Below, piece after piece: positions 1 to 7,982 of a stretch of 64,000 nucleotides of DNA. Origin of the DNA: Yoonia sp035117555 (GTDB taxonomy: Bacteria > Pseudomonadota > Alphaproteobacteria > Rhodobacterales > Rhodobacteraceae). Below the pieces are notes generated by a model. That model saw only the letters and a list, made by a program, of their open reading frames with translations. It ran no database searches and was not told the origin of the DNA. Within the stretch, counting starts at the first letter, position 1. Each line of letters starts with the position of its first letter. The stretch lies in contig NZ_JAYKPK010000011.1 in assembly GCF_035117555.1 (NCBI RefSeq), positions 1-64,000 on the forward strand, in the 5' to 3' direction. The translations under genes were made by a program, and so were the position numbers.

Positions 1-150
1 AGCTGGTCTCCATTGCAGATACCAGTTTGAATCATGCCTGCGGCCCGATGTGAATCCCTTTTGTCAACACGGCCTAGAGCATTGCGGAAAAAGTACAAAA
101 AACACGTATCTCGAACTTTAATCGTTTATAGATAATGTTGAAGCTTTCAT

Positions 151-1005
151 TTAATTACCAGATCGAGCCCGTCGCTCATTTAGCTGGTCCCATGAACAGT
201 TTTCTGTTGTTTCCAAGTGTCTCACATTGCTTCCGTCAGAAACAACCCAAGATTGAAGAGTAATAGTTTTTGAGAGGAAAGGTGCGCGAGTCTCTTCATC
301 ATCAACTTGTATTACTTGGAAATAGGGTTCAAGATCGTCGGAATCGTCAAGGTAGGCACCAACGGTTTCGGCACCCTCGGCATACAAAAGTAACTTAAAT
401 TCCAATAAGAACTCACCACCGATTCCGCGTATTGCCTCTGCCAATTGTGGAGTCTCAACAGTATCCTTGAAGAAAGTGATAGTATCAGTCTGCCCCGGTG
501 CAACGGTTGAGACACGGTTCCGCAACCTTGCTTCAAGCGACTCAACATTAACCTCTCCATCTTCAACAACATCTACGAAAAGCCCCGTGATGCAAGAAGC
601 CATTCTTGCCACATTTAACCCTGAGAGCACTAGAGGTAGTCTGCCATTATTCTCCAAATCAAATCTCACAATTAATGTGTCAGTATTGTATCCCTCGAAG
701 CCATCTTGGCCGCCAACTGCGGTTTCATACGTTCCCGTTTCAAGTGTACCCAGATCAAATTCAGGTCGCATTGTTTCTAAAAGTTGAAGGAAGGTAATTG
801 CAGAGTCATTTGATATTAACTCCTCGTTAATGCCAAGCTGTCTTCGAAGAAACTCAGACTGCTCTTCAATTTGAGCTAGTTGCTTCTCTGAATTGGCGCT
901 TTGTTCCTTAATTTCCCACAGCGTTAATATCCCAACAACAGATGCGACGGCCGCCACAAGTGAAGCAAAAACGACCGCAACCACCTCGACCGACCTAAGT
1001 GTCAT
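151..1005 (-). CDS. Hypothetical membrane-anchored protein with coiled coil
   Basis: I do not recognise this 284-residue protein. It starts with one hydrophobic segment at about residues 7-29. A charged, Glu/Gln-rich stretch at about 32-58 looks like a coiled coil. The rest is soluble and acidic with no motif I can name. The likely layout is a single N-terminal anchor with the bulk on one side of the membrane. Base composition is clearly more A+T rich than the genes after 3.6 kb, and the neighbour is a resolvase, so it is probably horizontally acquired. The start ATG at 1003-1005 has only a weak ribosome site. Function is unknown. Confidence 0.6.
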   Translation of the reverse strand: MTLRSVEVVAVVFASLVAAVASVVGILTLWEIKEQSANSEKQLAQIEEQSEFLRRQLGINEELISNDSAITFLQLLETMRPEFDLGTLETGTYETAVGGQDGFEGYNTDTLIVRFDLENNGRLPLVLSGLNVARMASCITGLFVDVVEDGEVNVESLEARLRNRVSTVAPGQTDTITFFKDTVETPQLAEAIRGIGGEFLLEFKLLLYAEGAETVGAYLDDSDDLEPYFQVIQVDDEETRAPFLSKTITLQSWVVSDGSNVRHLETTENCSWDQLNERRARSGN

Positions 1006-1378
1006 CTTCTATTATTCCCTTCCAAAGCGTCGCTACCACGCTGCATGGCTCACAAGCCCTTTAATTCGCGAATTATATGATCCATTTGCCTTACCGCGCA
1101 AGCGAACAAGCCGGACTTTCTACCATATTCAGCGGGGAGGTATACACAGTGGTTCAACAGCATCCGCCGGAAGCCCTTGTTTCATCCGTCCTGCCAAAGC
1201 GGTGAAGTGAACAAAAAAAACAACAACTATAACCCCCCTTTTTTGAAGTCACTTCCGCAGACCCCCCGGCCCTGTTTTTTGGCCTTCGAAAAGCCCAGCG
1301 CCTTAGGCCATCCTTAGCCTGCCAATAGACCTTGCCCGTGTGGCAGTGTCTGAGCATGGCGCATTAGCCTGCCTATGG

Positions 1379-1407
1379 AGTGGTGTTTGGCCTTTTGGCA
1401 GACCACT
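1379..1407. promoter_or_regulatory. Candidate res-type dyad for the adjacent serine recombinase
   Basis: A 29-bp element has inverted 6-bp arms (AGTGGT at 1379-1384, ACCACT at 1402-1407) and ends 43 bp before the resolvase start. Its size is close to the roughly 28-bp crossover dyad of Tn3-type resolvases. A related half-site, ggcagtgtctg, lies just upstream near 1342. The inner match is imperfect, so the call is tentative. Confidence 0.3.
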
Positions 1408-1437
1408 GCCGCAACGTCTTAAACATCATTGGCACAC

Positions 1438-1444
1438 AGGAGGG
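1438..1444 (+). promoter_or_regulatory. Ribosome binding site deciding the resolvase start
   Basis: AGGAGGG at 1438-1444 ends six bases before the ATG at 1451. The open frame extends upstream to 1340, but that portion has no such site and does not resemble a recombinase N-terminus. The start at 1451 is therefore preferred. Confidence 0.75.
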
Positions 1445-1450
1445 CATGAT

Positions 1451-2011
1451 ATGCTGATAGGTTATGCGAGAACATCGACACTCGAACAAGTGGCAGGCTT
1501 TGAGGCTCAGAGAGAGTCACTGAAGGCCATCGGCTGCATCAAGCTGTACGAGGAGCAGACAAGCTCCGTTGGGCGCAGGGATGCCCTTACAGAGGCGCTG
1601 GAGTACTGCCGGGAGGGAGACATCTTGGTGGTCACAAAGCTGGACCGATTGGCTAGGTCCGTGAGGAACCTTGGGGAGATCGTGGAGGCGCTGGACGCCA
1701 AGTCGGTTGGCCTCAAGGTGCTGGACCTTGGGTTGGACACCACTACCGCCACAGGAAAGCTGATGCTGAACGTACTCGGGTCAGTTGCCCAGTTCGAACG
1801 GGAGATGATGCTGGAGCGACAACGGGAAGGTATCGCCAAGGCCAAGGGCGACGGGAAGTACAAGGGGAGAAAGCCTACAGCTAAGGCGAAGGCTGATCAG
1901 GTCATGCAGATGATCAGGGAGGGCAGAAAGAAGCGGCACATTGCGGCAGAGTTGAACATCTCCGAAAGGTCGGTGTTTCGTATTGTCACTCAGCGATTAT
2001 CAACAGCATAA
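1451..2011 (+). CDS. Small serine recombinase (resolvase/invertase family)
   Basis: This 186-residue DNA recombinase has the usual length of the Tn3-resolvase/DNA-invertase family. The N-terminus begins MLIGYARTST, where Ser9 fits the catalytic serine of the YARxS motif. The KLDRLARS segment near residue 64 matches the conserved catalytic arginine region. A long helix with FEREMMLERQREGI precedes a basic linker (KGRKP). The C-terminal IAAELNISERSVFRI is a helix-turn-helix for site binding. It would cut and rejoin DNA at short dyad sites, as a resolvase or invertase. It is not embedded in a recognisable complete transposon here; no transposase or terminal repeats were seen. Its neighbours are orphan proteins, which suggests a mobile-element remnant. 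Confidence 0.9.
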   Translation: MLIGYARTSTLEQVAGFEAQRESLKAIGCIKLYEEQTSSVGRRDALTEALEYCREGDILVVTKLDRLARSVRNLGEIVEALDAKSVGLKVLDLGLDTTTATGKLMLNVLGSVAQFEREMMLERQREGIAKAKGDGKYKGRKPTAKAKADQVMQMIREGRKKRHIAAELNISERSVFRIVTQRLSTA

Positions 2012-2359
2012 GCTGCGCAATAAAAGTAGTGCTAACGGCTCACTTCTGGTAATATTATTACGGAATCAGCAGGCCCTCACTCTGAGCATGCGACACGGTT
2101 CAGCGCGTTTAGCGACGTGGAAGCTACTGTTTTTGACTTCGCTAACGCCGCTTCGCACTGACCTAGATGAGCGTCACAGACCAAACGACAATATGGAAAC
2201 CACTGTCGCGGCATCTGTACATGCCAAGCAGCAAGAGTGTCATAATTGTGTCACGCGACACAATTTAAAGACGCCCAGCGCCTTGGCACGCCCAACAATG
2301 AACAACAAACGGTAGCACCATATAGGTCTAGGTCAGTTTTGTGATCTCATTAACAGTAA
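2012..2359. other. Gene-free stretch between resolvase and lipoprotein
   Basis: I see no supported gene. An open frame across 1983-2315 lacks a ribosome site and any recognisable protein feature. The stretch carries the second copy of gcccagcgcctt (2273-2284), which also lies upstream of the resolvase at 1293-1304. Confidence 0.5.
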
Positions 2360-3142
2360 ATGGAAATTCAAGTGGCACTCAATATCATTCGCAAGATCAG
2401 TTTTAAGAACGTAGCCGTCATTTCATCATTAGCTTTCCTTCTTATGGCCTGCGAGCCAGCAACCTCAGTCAAAGTAATGGATACCCCTTCGGTTGACCAA
2501 ACGTTGTTCGATGGGCGGACGATCAACGTTTCCAGAAGGTCCAACACTACGGCGACCTTGAGCTCGCTGACGACCTCCGAGCCAAACTCGACGGAGATCA
2601 ACATTTTCTTCGCTGCAAACAATACAAGAAGTGCACCGTTCAATCTCGCCACCACTTCTTTCGCAGTCAGTGTCGACGGGGCTCCGGCAAAAGTATTTAC
2701 ATATGAAGAACTCAAGGCAGCCGAAGTCAGAAAGCGGAATATCGCTCTGGTAGCAACTGCCTTAGGCGGCGCGGCAGAAGCGTATAGCGCCTCTGCGCCT
2801 CAGACTACGACTGGCACCTACCGGTATGGCGGAACCATGGGAACGTATAGTGGTACCACCTACAACCCTGCAGCAGCATCGCTGGCGTCAGCGGCAGTGA
2901 CTGCAAATACCAATGCTCAGATGAGCAACATTTCCTCCAACTCGCAGCAGGCACTGGGGCAGCTTCAGGAGACATATTTGAAGCCGACTACCATGAACCG
3001 TGGAATGGAATATGGTGGGGTTGTCCGCATTCAAGTCCCTCGGCTTGCGACCGAGACAAGCCAGAACATCGTTGTAACAGTTCAACTGGGATCAGATGTG
3101 CATAGATTTGATATGGTGAGAACCTGGGACCCTACCCAGTAG
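2360..3142 (+). CDS. Putative lipoprotein of unknown function
   Basis: This 260-residue protein has a lipoprotein signal. A basic N-terminus is followed by a hydrophobic core and a lipobox LLMAC, with the candidate lipidated cysteine at about residue 31. The mature part is rich in Ser, Thr, Ala and Asn. A low-complexity middle (about residues 130-200) contains Gly, Tyr and Thr repeats. I recognise no enzyme motif. It probably sits in the inner or outer membrane facing the periplasm. No strong ribosome site precedes the ATG at 2360, and a GTG a few codons downstream is possible. Lower GC than the main chromosome suggests it belongs with the resolvase segment. Confidence 0.7.
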   Translation: MEIQVALNIIRKISFKNVAVISSLAFLLMACEPATSVKVMDTPSVDQTLFDGRTINVSRRSNTTATLSSLTTSEPNSTEINIFFAANNTRSAPFNLATTSFAVSVDGAPAKVFTYEELKAAEVRKRNIALVATALGGAAEAYSASAPQTTTGTYRYGGTMGTYSGTTYNPAAASLASAAVTANTNAQMSNISSNSQQALGQLQETYLKPTTMNRGMEYGGVVRIQVPRLATETSQNIVVTVQLGSDVHRFDMVRTWDPTQ

Positions 3143-3589
3143 CCAACTTGCAGCCATCAACGACCGCCTCCTAGCTCATCGGCGGCTTCAACACCATGAA
3201 GAAGCCGGTGCGCAGCGGTTGATCTGCAAGAGGTTACACAAAAGCCGCATTCAAGTTACTCACCCAAAGTTACGCACTTGTAACTAACTGTTTTCAAGCT
3301 ATAAAATGAAGAGACAGAAACAGCCTGAAGCATCCCCAGTCCGCCATTAGGCTTCTCAGCCCATTTTCCCCTTCCAATTCAGACGCTCGGGTCGCCATCG
3401 CTGGCGCTGGTGTCAAGCAGATGCCTTTCTGACACCTGTTTAAACAGCGTCGGTTGAACTCCGGCACGTCGATCCGCTATGCAGGGGATCGAAAAGGTCA
3501 CCCTCAGGACCACAATCAGGGAACGGTTTGGTGATCGCTGCGTTAGCCGGTAAGGTTGCGTAGATGTAAACTGGTACGAGGACAACGAT
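3143..3589. other. Gene-free junction between AT-richer segment and core-like DNA
   Basis: No gene is supported. Base composition shifts from A+T-richer (up to about 3360) to G+C-rich DNA typical of the rest of the window. The last part should hold the promoter of the BCCT transporter gene, whose ribosome site (GAGGA) lies near 3577-3582. Minus-strand open frames here are shadows extending from the transporter gene. Confidence 0.5.
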
Positions 3590-5254
3590 ATGGAAAACCT
3601 GGCGAAACGGTTGGGCCTGCGGGTCGATCCGACAATTTTCTTTTTTTCGGCAGGCCTCAGTCTGGTTTTTGTTGTCCTTCTGGTGATCGCTCCGGGACCG
3701 ATCGGCGGGGCTTTTGCGTCTGGCCGGGCTTGGATTGTCACCAACCTTGGCTGGTTCTTCATTTTGGGCGTGAACGTCTGGTTGGGGTTTCTGCTTTACG
3801 CCGCGATGTCGCGTCATGGGCACATCCGGCTCGGCCCAAGAGATTCGCGCCCCGAATATACCAACCTGTCATGGTTCGCGATGCTGTTTGCCGGTGGGAT
3901 CGGGACGGTCCTGATGTTCTGGGGCGTGGCTGAACCGATCAGCCATTACCAATCGCCCCCCCTGCCTGGCGTCGCGCCGTTTTCATTCGAAGCGGCGCAG
4001 GATGCGATTTCGATCTCGCTCTATCATCTCGCGTTGCATACGTGGACGATCTTTGCATTGCCGGGCCTGGCCTTTGCCTATTTCATCAACCGCTATGATC
4101 TGCCGGTGCGTGTCAGTTCGGTATTCTATCCGCTGCTGCGTGACCGGATTTATGGCCCGATTGGCAAGGCAATCGACATCGCAGCAATTCTTGGCACTTT
4201 GTTCGGGGTTGCCGTGTCGCTTGGGTTGGGGTCGTCGCAGGTCGCGGCGGGCCTGTCAGAGCTGTTCGGCTGGAGCAATGACACCGGGCTGAGACTGGCC
4301 ATCCTTGGAGCGCTGACAATCGTTGCTGTGCTGTCGATTGTTGCCGGTCTCGATAAAGGCGTGAAGGTCCTGTCAAATATTAATATCGGCATGGCCGTTG
4401 GCTTGATGGTCTTCGTTCTGGTCACAGGTTCGACGCTGTTCCTGCTGCGCGGCATCGTCGAGACATTTGGTCTTTATCTGTCGAACCTGCCCCGGCTGGC
4501 ATTCTGGAATGACATGCTGCATGGCGGTGACATGGGCACCGGCAGCTGGGGCTGGCAGGGTGACTGGACCGTCTTTTACTGGGCATGGACTGTCACCTGG
4601 TCGCCCTTCATCGGCCTGTTTGTCGCCCGCATTTCCCGCGGTCGCACGGTACGTGAGTTTGTTTTTGGCGTCCTTCTGGCCCCATCCTTGTTCACGGTGA
4701 TCTGGTTTGCCATCTTCGGGTGGCAGGCGATGGCCATGGACGGGCTGGGCGAAAGCGCCCGTACCGCGATGGGAACATCGGCCGGTGCGATCAGCGCAGC
4801 GGTGTCAGAATCTGTGCCGCTTGCCATGTTTGCGTTTTTCGCGGAACTGCCTTGGGCACCTGTCATGCAGGGTATCGCGGTTCTGGTCGTCGCGATCTTT
4901 TTTGCCACGTCATCGGATTCGGCATCGCTGGTGGTCGATATGTTGTGTTCCGGCACGGCAGAACCGGGGCCGGTGCGCCAGCGCGTGTTCTGGGGCATGG
5001 CCGAGGGTCTGATCGCCGCGACCTTGATCCTGCTGGCGGGCGAGGCTGGTCTTGTCGCGTTGCAACAGGTGATCACCGTGGTCGGTCTGCCGATTTTCCT
5101 GCTGGTGTTCATGATGATCCCCGCCCTGATCCGTGGCTTTGCGGCAGAGGATATTGACCATATCACCATCGGCAAGCGACCGGTTCTCAGCGATTTTGGT
5201 GACCAGACCGAGGATGCGCCGATTGCAGCACCCGCTACGCCGACTGATCGGTAA
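3590..5254 (+). CDS. BCCT family betaine/choline/carnitine-type transporter
   Basis: This 554-residue inner membrane protein has about 12 hydrophobic segments, the usual size and layout of BCCT transporters. These take up quaternary ammonium compounds such as glycine betaine, choline or carnitine, or DMSP, by sodium or proton symport. Visible signatures are the glycine-rich GGIGTVLMFWGVAEP in the region of about residues 104-118, and the W-rich stretch ending WSPFIGLFVARISRGRT (about residues 336-352). Only short tails flank the membrane core, so a large osmosensing C-terminal domain is absent; this hints at nutrient uptake rather than strict osmoregulation. The ATG at 3590 has a GAGGA-type site upstream. 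The exact substrate cannot be read from the sequence. Confidence 0.9.
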   Translation: MENLAKRLGLRVDPTIFFFSAGLSLVFVVLLVIAPGPIGGAFASGRAWIVTNLGWFFILGVNVWLGFLLYAAMSRHGHIRLGPRDSRPEYTNLSWFAMLFAGGIGTVLMFWGVAEPISHYQSPPLPGVAPFSFEAAQDAISISLYHLALHTWTIFALPGLAFAYFINRYDLPVRVSSVFYPLLRDRIYGPIGKAIDIAAILGTLFGVAVSLGLGSSQVAAGLSELFGWSNDTGLRLAILGALTIVAVLSIVAGLDKGVKVLSNINIGMAVGLMVFVLVTGSTLFLLRGIVETFGLYLSNLPRLAFWNDMLHGGDMGTGSWGWQGDWTVFYWAWTVTWSPFIGLFVARISRGRTVREFVFGVLLAPSLFTVIWFAIFGWQAMAMDGLGESARTAMGTSAGAISAAVSESVPLAMFAFFAELPWAPVMQGIAVLVVAIFFATSSDSASLVVDMLCSGTAEPGPVRQRVFWGMAEGLIAATLILLAGEAGLVALQQVITVVGLPIFLLVFMMIPALIRGFAAEDIDHITIGKRPVLSDFGDQTEDAPIAAPATPTDR

Positions 5255-5261
5255 GGGGCGG

Positions 5262-5879
5262 TCAGGCCTGAATCTCATCCCGCAGAATCTCGCTGAACCT
5301 TTGTCGCGTCTGGCGAGGTTTCATCTGATGGGTGAGCAGCTTTTGCGGTGAAAATGTCATACAGTCAGCCCTGTTTTCGGCATTGAACGTCTTGGTCGCG
5401 CCGATGATCCGGTCGGCCTGACCGGAAATTGCGATCACTGTTACCGTGATGCTGTCAATCTGATCTGTCGACCATTCTTCGTCCAAGCTGATCACCGCGC
5501 GACTGACCAGATCAGACAAGGAGCCGATATCGACAGTCTCGCCGGGATGCAGCGTGCCGCGGTTCGTCCGGGCCAAAGGATCCTGAACGTCGTTTTCGGA
5601 AATTTCATTGCGGTCGGTCACAATCGTGCGGGATATCCGGCTGTCCTTTTGAAGGTCTGCCACTAGCCCCTGCACATAGATCGGGTTGGAGCTGAGATTT
5701 GTCACAAGGCAACGAGACCGCGACCCTTTTGCAGCACCGATATCGATATGAATGATGCTGCGCGACTGACGCCTGTGCGATACAAGAAAGACCTGCAGAT
5801 AGGCCGTCCAGATCAGGACCATGACTGCATTCAGGATCGCGTTCACTATTTCAGTATGCTGTGTAAAAAGTTCTATCAT
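5262..5879 (-). CDS. Hypothetical membrane-anchored protein
   Basis: A protein of about 205 residues whose plausible start is the Met of MIELFTQHTEIV at 5879. The longer open frame to 6092 adds residues that look non-coding and would reach the gntR promoter. One hydrophobic segment lies near residues 10-30 (NAVMVLIWTAYLQVFLV), followed by basic residues HRRQSR. The remainder is a soluble domain, probably cytoplasmic and beta-rich. It ends a few bases from the BCCT stop, on the opposite strand. I recognise no family motif. No strong ribosome site is visible, so the start is uncertain. Confidence 0.6.
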   Translation of the reverse strand: MIELFTQHTEIVNAILNAVMVLIWTAYLQVFLVSHRRQSRSIIHIDIGAAKGSRSRCLVTNLSSNPIYVQGLVADLQKDSRISRTIVTDRNEISENDVQDPLARTNRGTLHPGETVDIGSLSDLVSRAVISLDEEWSTDQIDSITVTVIAISGQADRIIGATKTFNAENRADCMTFSPQKLLTHQMKPRQTRQRFSEILRDEIQA

Positions 5880-6127
5880 CGTTTCGACGGACCCGTAGTT
5901 TTTGCCGCGCGCATCTTGCCGCTGGCTTTTCGGTAAACCACAACATTTCGGTGCTATCGTCTGTGAATGCTGGGCCTGTCCCTTAGAACACCTCCAGCGT
6001 GGGACCGTTCCGCAGTGATCGGTGCCGATCTCTGCCGCGGCACATCCATTCGTCGACGCAGATAATGTCACACCGAAAAACCCGGCGGCCAACCTTCCGT
6101 ACCTTGACTTGACGGATGCGCCCCTGA

Positions 6128-6159
6128 CACACTAGTATCCCAGATATAGATTTAGTGTG
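6128..6159. promoter_or_regulatory. Palindromic element in the gntR promoter, candidate autoregulatory operator
   Basis: CACACTA at 6128-6134 and TAGTGTG at 6153-6159 form a perfect 7-bp inverted repeat with an 18-bp AT-rich spacer, ending 17 bp before the gntR start. The word ATACTAG is present inside on the minus strand. The same word occurs in the dyad upstream of uxaC at 20279-20301. GntR regulators often bind such elements and repress themselves. This is inference. Confidence 0.4.
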
Positions 6160-6176
6160 ATAAAGGCCTTGGCACG

Positions 6177-6875
6177 ATGAGCGATTTGCTGTCACTTCCG
6201 GCACTTCAAGCACAGGCACCGCGCAATGTGGCTGATCAGATTTTTGACCTGCTGCATGAACGCATTATCAACCTGTCGCTCGAACCCGGTGCCAAATTAT
6301 CCGAAGCGGAAGTCGCAACGCAGCTGGGCGTGTCGCGCCAACCTGTGCGTGACGCATTCTATCGCTTGTCGCAACTGGGTTTCATCGTGATCCGTCCACA
6401 GCGGGCCACGCAGGTCACGCATATTTCCCGCGAAGCAACCTTACAGGCCTATTTCGTCCGCCGTGCCTTGGAAGAAGCGACGATGCGCCGCGCGGCGCTA
6501 GATCTGACGACAGGTCAGCTTGCTGCGCTGGCGGGGCTGATTGAGGCCCAGGCCGCAGCGATCAAGGCAGAGGACAAGGCCCTGCTGCATAAGCTTGATG
6601 ATCAGTTTCACCACGATATCTGCGATTATGCCGGGCTTGGTTTTGTCTGGACGCTAATCCGCGACAACAAAGGGCATATGGACCGCGCCCGTTATCTGAG
6701 CTTGTCGTTCAACGCGCCGCGCGTGGTTGAGGATCACACCGAAATCCTAGCTGCCTTGCGCGCCCGCGATCCTGAAAAGGCCGCAAGCGCTGCCGGGCAG
6801 CATCTGGGCCGGATCACAACAATCATCGCAAAGATCGAGAGCGAGCGGCCAGAGGTATTTGGCCCCAGCCGATAA
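6177..6875 (+). CDS. GntR family regulator, FadR/FCD subfamily
   Basis: A 232-residue transcription regulator. The N-terminal winged helix-turn-helix spans about residues 15-80 and includes GAKLSEAEVATQLGVSRQPVRDA, the usual GntR recognition region. The all-helical FCD ligand domain spans about 90-220, with a conserved Asp/His metal-type pattern (DDQFHHDIC). Members of this group commonly sense sugar acids and repress uronate catabolism. Its position beside the pectin operons supports a role as their repressor, with a uronate or KDG-like ligand as the likely inducer. A palindrome just upstream may be its own operator. It converges on the GH105 gene with only 12 bp between stops. Target assignment is inference. 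Confidence 0.88.
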   Translation: MSDLLSLPALQAQAPRNVADQIFDLLHERIINLSLEPGAKLSEAEVATQLGVSRQPVRDAFYRLSQLGFIVIRPQRATQVTHISREATLQAYFVRRALEEATMRRAALDLTTGQLAALAGLIEAQAAAIKAEDKALLHKLDDQFHHDICDYAGLGFVWTLIRDNKGHMDRARYLSLSFNAPRVVEDHTEILAALRARDPEKAASAAGQHLGRITTIIAKIESERPEVFGPSR

Positions 6876-6887
6876 GGGCGGCACCAT

Positions 6888-7982
6888 CTATGCCGGGGTC
6901 AGTTGCGCGCGCTGCCCCTGTAACATCCGCGCGCGCGCCATCATCAGCGGCCCGGTGCCTTTGGCATCATCGCTGACGCGGGCTTCGGTCAGATAGTAGG
7001 CCGGGCTGCCGTCGCGGTAGACGCCTTCGAACCCACCCAGACCCGCGACATGGCAGATATCGGTCAGGCGCGTCTGGCCTTTGTCAGACTTCAGCCGGGA
7101 TTGCAGGAAATCAAAGGCCCGGAATTCGGCCCGCGTCATCGCGGCTGATCCCAGCCTCAACCGGGCAGCACTGGCAAAAGCATAGGCAAACATCGCCGTG
7201 GCGGATGTTTCGGTGTAATTGCCCGGCAAGTCGGGCATGTTGATCACCTGCCACCAGCCGCCGTCGCCTGCCTGCAATGCGACCAGATGCGCCAGCAAGC
7301 TCTGCGTCGGTTGCAGCAAGTCCGCCTGTGCAAAAGCGTCGAGACCGACCAGTTCCGCGCAATCGACCAAAGCCATCGCCTGCCAACCCATCGCGCGCGC
7401 CCAGACGCTGGGCGATTGGCCGGTGGCGCTGTCGGCCCAGTCCTGCACGTTTTCGGCATCGAACCCATGCGCATAAAGCCCGTCAGGGCGGTTCGTCACG
7501 TCAAGCGCCATCCGCATCTGCGCCAATGCGTCCTGCACAAGGGACGGATCGTTGACATGCTGGGCATATTCAATCTGAAACGGCAGCGCCATATAGAGCC
7601 CGTCGAGCCAGACCTGATGCGGATAGCGCAGCTTGTGCCAGTAATTGCCAGTTTTGGTGCGCGGATGCGTGTCCAACTGTCGCGCCAGAAATGCCGCCGC
7701 GCGCATCCAGCGGGGGTCACCTGTCCAGCGGTCCAGCGCAAACAAGGCGCGGCCCGATAGGATATTGTCGATATTGTATTCGTCGATCCGGTAGCCTTGC
7801 AACGCGCCATCCGGGGCCACCTGCGCGCCCGCCAGACGTTCCAGATGCGCGCGCCAGCGATCCTCGCCCGTTGCATCATGCAAAAGAGCAAGGCCACGGT
7901 AGATGCAGCCATCTTCATAGCACCATGCGCCGCCTTTATAGGGCTGATAGCGGGTCACGAAAGCGTCGAAATATTCTAGCAT
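6888..7982 (-). CDS. GH105 unsaturated galacturonyl/rhamnogalacturonyl hydrolase
   Basis: A 364-residue glycoside hydrolase of family 105 (YteR/YesR type). It removes the 4,5-unsaturated uronic acid from the non-reducing end of lyase-made pectin oligomers. The product rearranges to 5-keto-4-deoxyuronate, the substrate of KduI. Family signatures are PHQVWLDGLYMALPF, with the proposed catalytic Asp127; YAHGFD with His172; WARAMGWQAMALVD at about 194-207; and YTETSATAMFAYA at about 256-268. Length is normal. There is no signal peptide, so it acts in the cytoplasm on imported oligomers. It is the last gene of the importer operon and overlaps the end of the GH28 gene by 7 bases. Substrate preference (galacturonyl or rhamnogalacturonyl) cannot be decided. 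Confidence 0.92.
   Translation of the reverse strand: MLEYFDAFVTRYQPYKGGAWCYEDGCIYRGLALLHDATGEDRWRAHLERLAGAQVAPDGALQGYRIDEYNIDNILSGRALFALDRWTGDPRWMRAAAFLARQLDTHPRTKTGNYWHKLRYPHQVWLDGLYMALPFQIEYAQHVNDPSLVQDALAQMRMALDVTNRPDGLYAHGFDAENVQDWADSATGQSPSVWARAMGWQAMALVDCAELVGLDAFAQADLLQPTQSLLAHLVALQAGDGGWWQVINMPDLPGNYTETSATAMFAYAFASAARLRLGSAAMTRAEFRAFDFLQSRLKSDKGQTRLTDICHVAGLGGFEGVYRDGSPAYYLTEARVSDDAKGTGPLMMARARMLQGQRAQLTPA

Larger units (their letters stand above)
1006..1450. other. Non-coding stretch upstream of resolvase, candidate recombination site
   Basis: There is no convincing gene here. The stretch holds runs of A, C and T around 1210-1280. The word gcccagcgcctt occurs at 1293-1304 and again at 2273-2284, on the other side of the resolvase. 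A 29-bp imperfect dyad with arms AGTGGT and ACCACT lies at 1379-1407, directly before the resolvase. Small serine recombinases commonly act at a site next to their own gene, so this dyad is a reasonable candidate crossover or binding site. This is inference from position and shape only. Confidence 0.4.

Noticed and set aside
1154..1357. 67-codon minus-strand frame with a Cys-rich middle
   Set aside because: No ribosome site, odd composition from homopolymer runs, and it covers the candidate recombination region.
1983..2315. 110-codon plus-strand frame after the resolvase
   Set aside because: It starts inside the resolvase gene, has no ribosome site, and its protein shows no recognisable feature.
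3440..3823. Minus-strand frame overlapping the start of the BCCT gene
   Set aside because: It is a mirror frame of the transporter's N-terminal region, with no ribosome site or motif.
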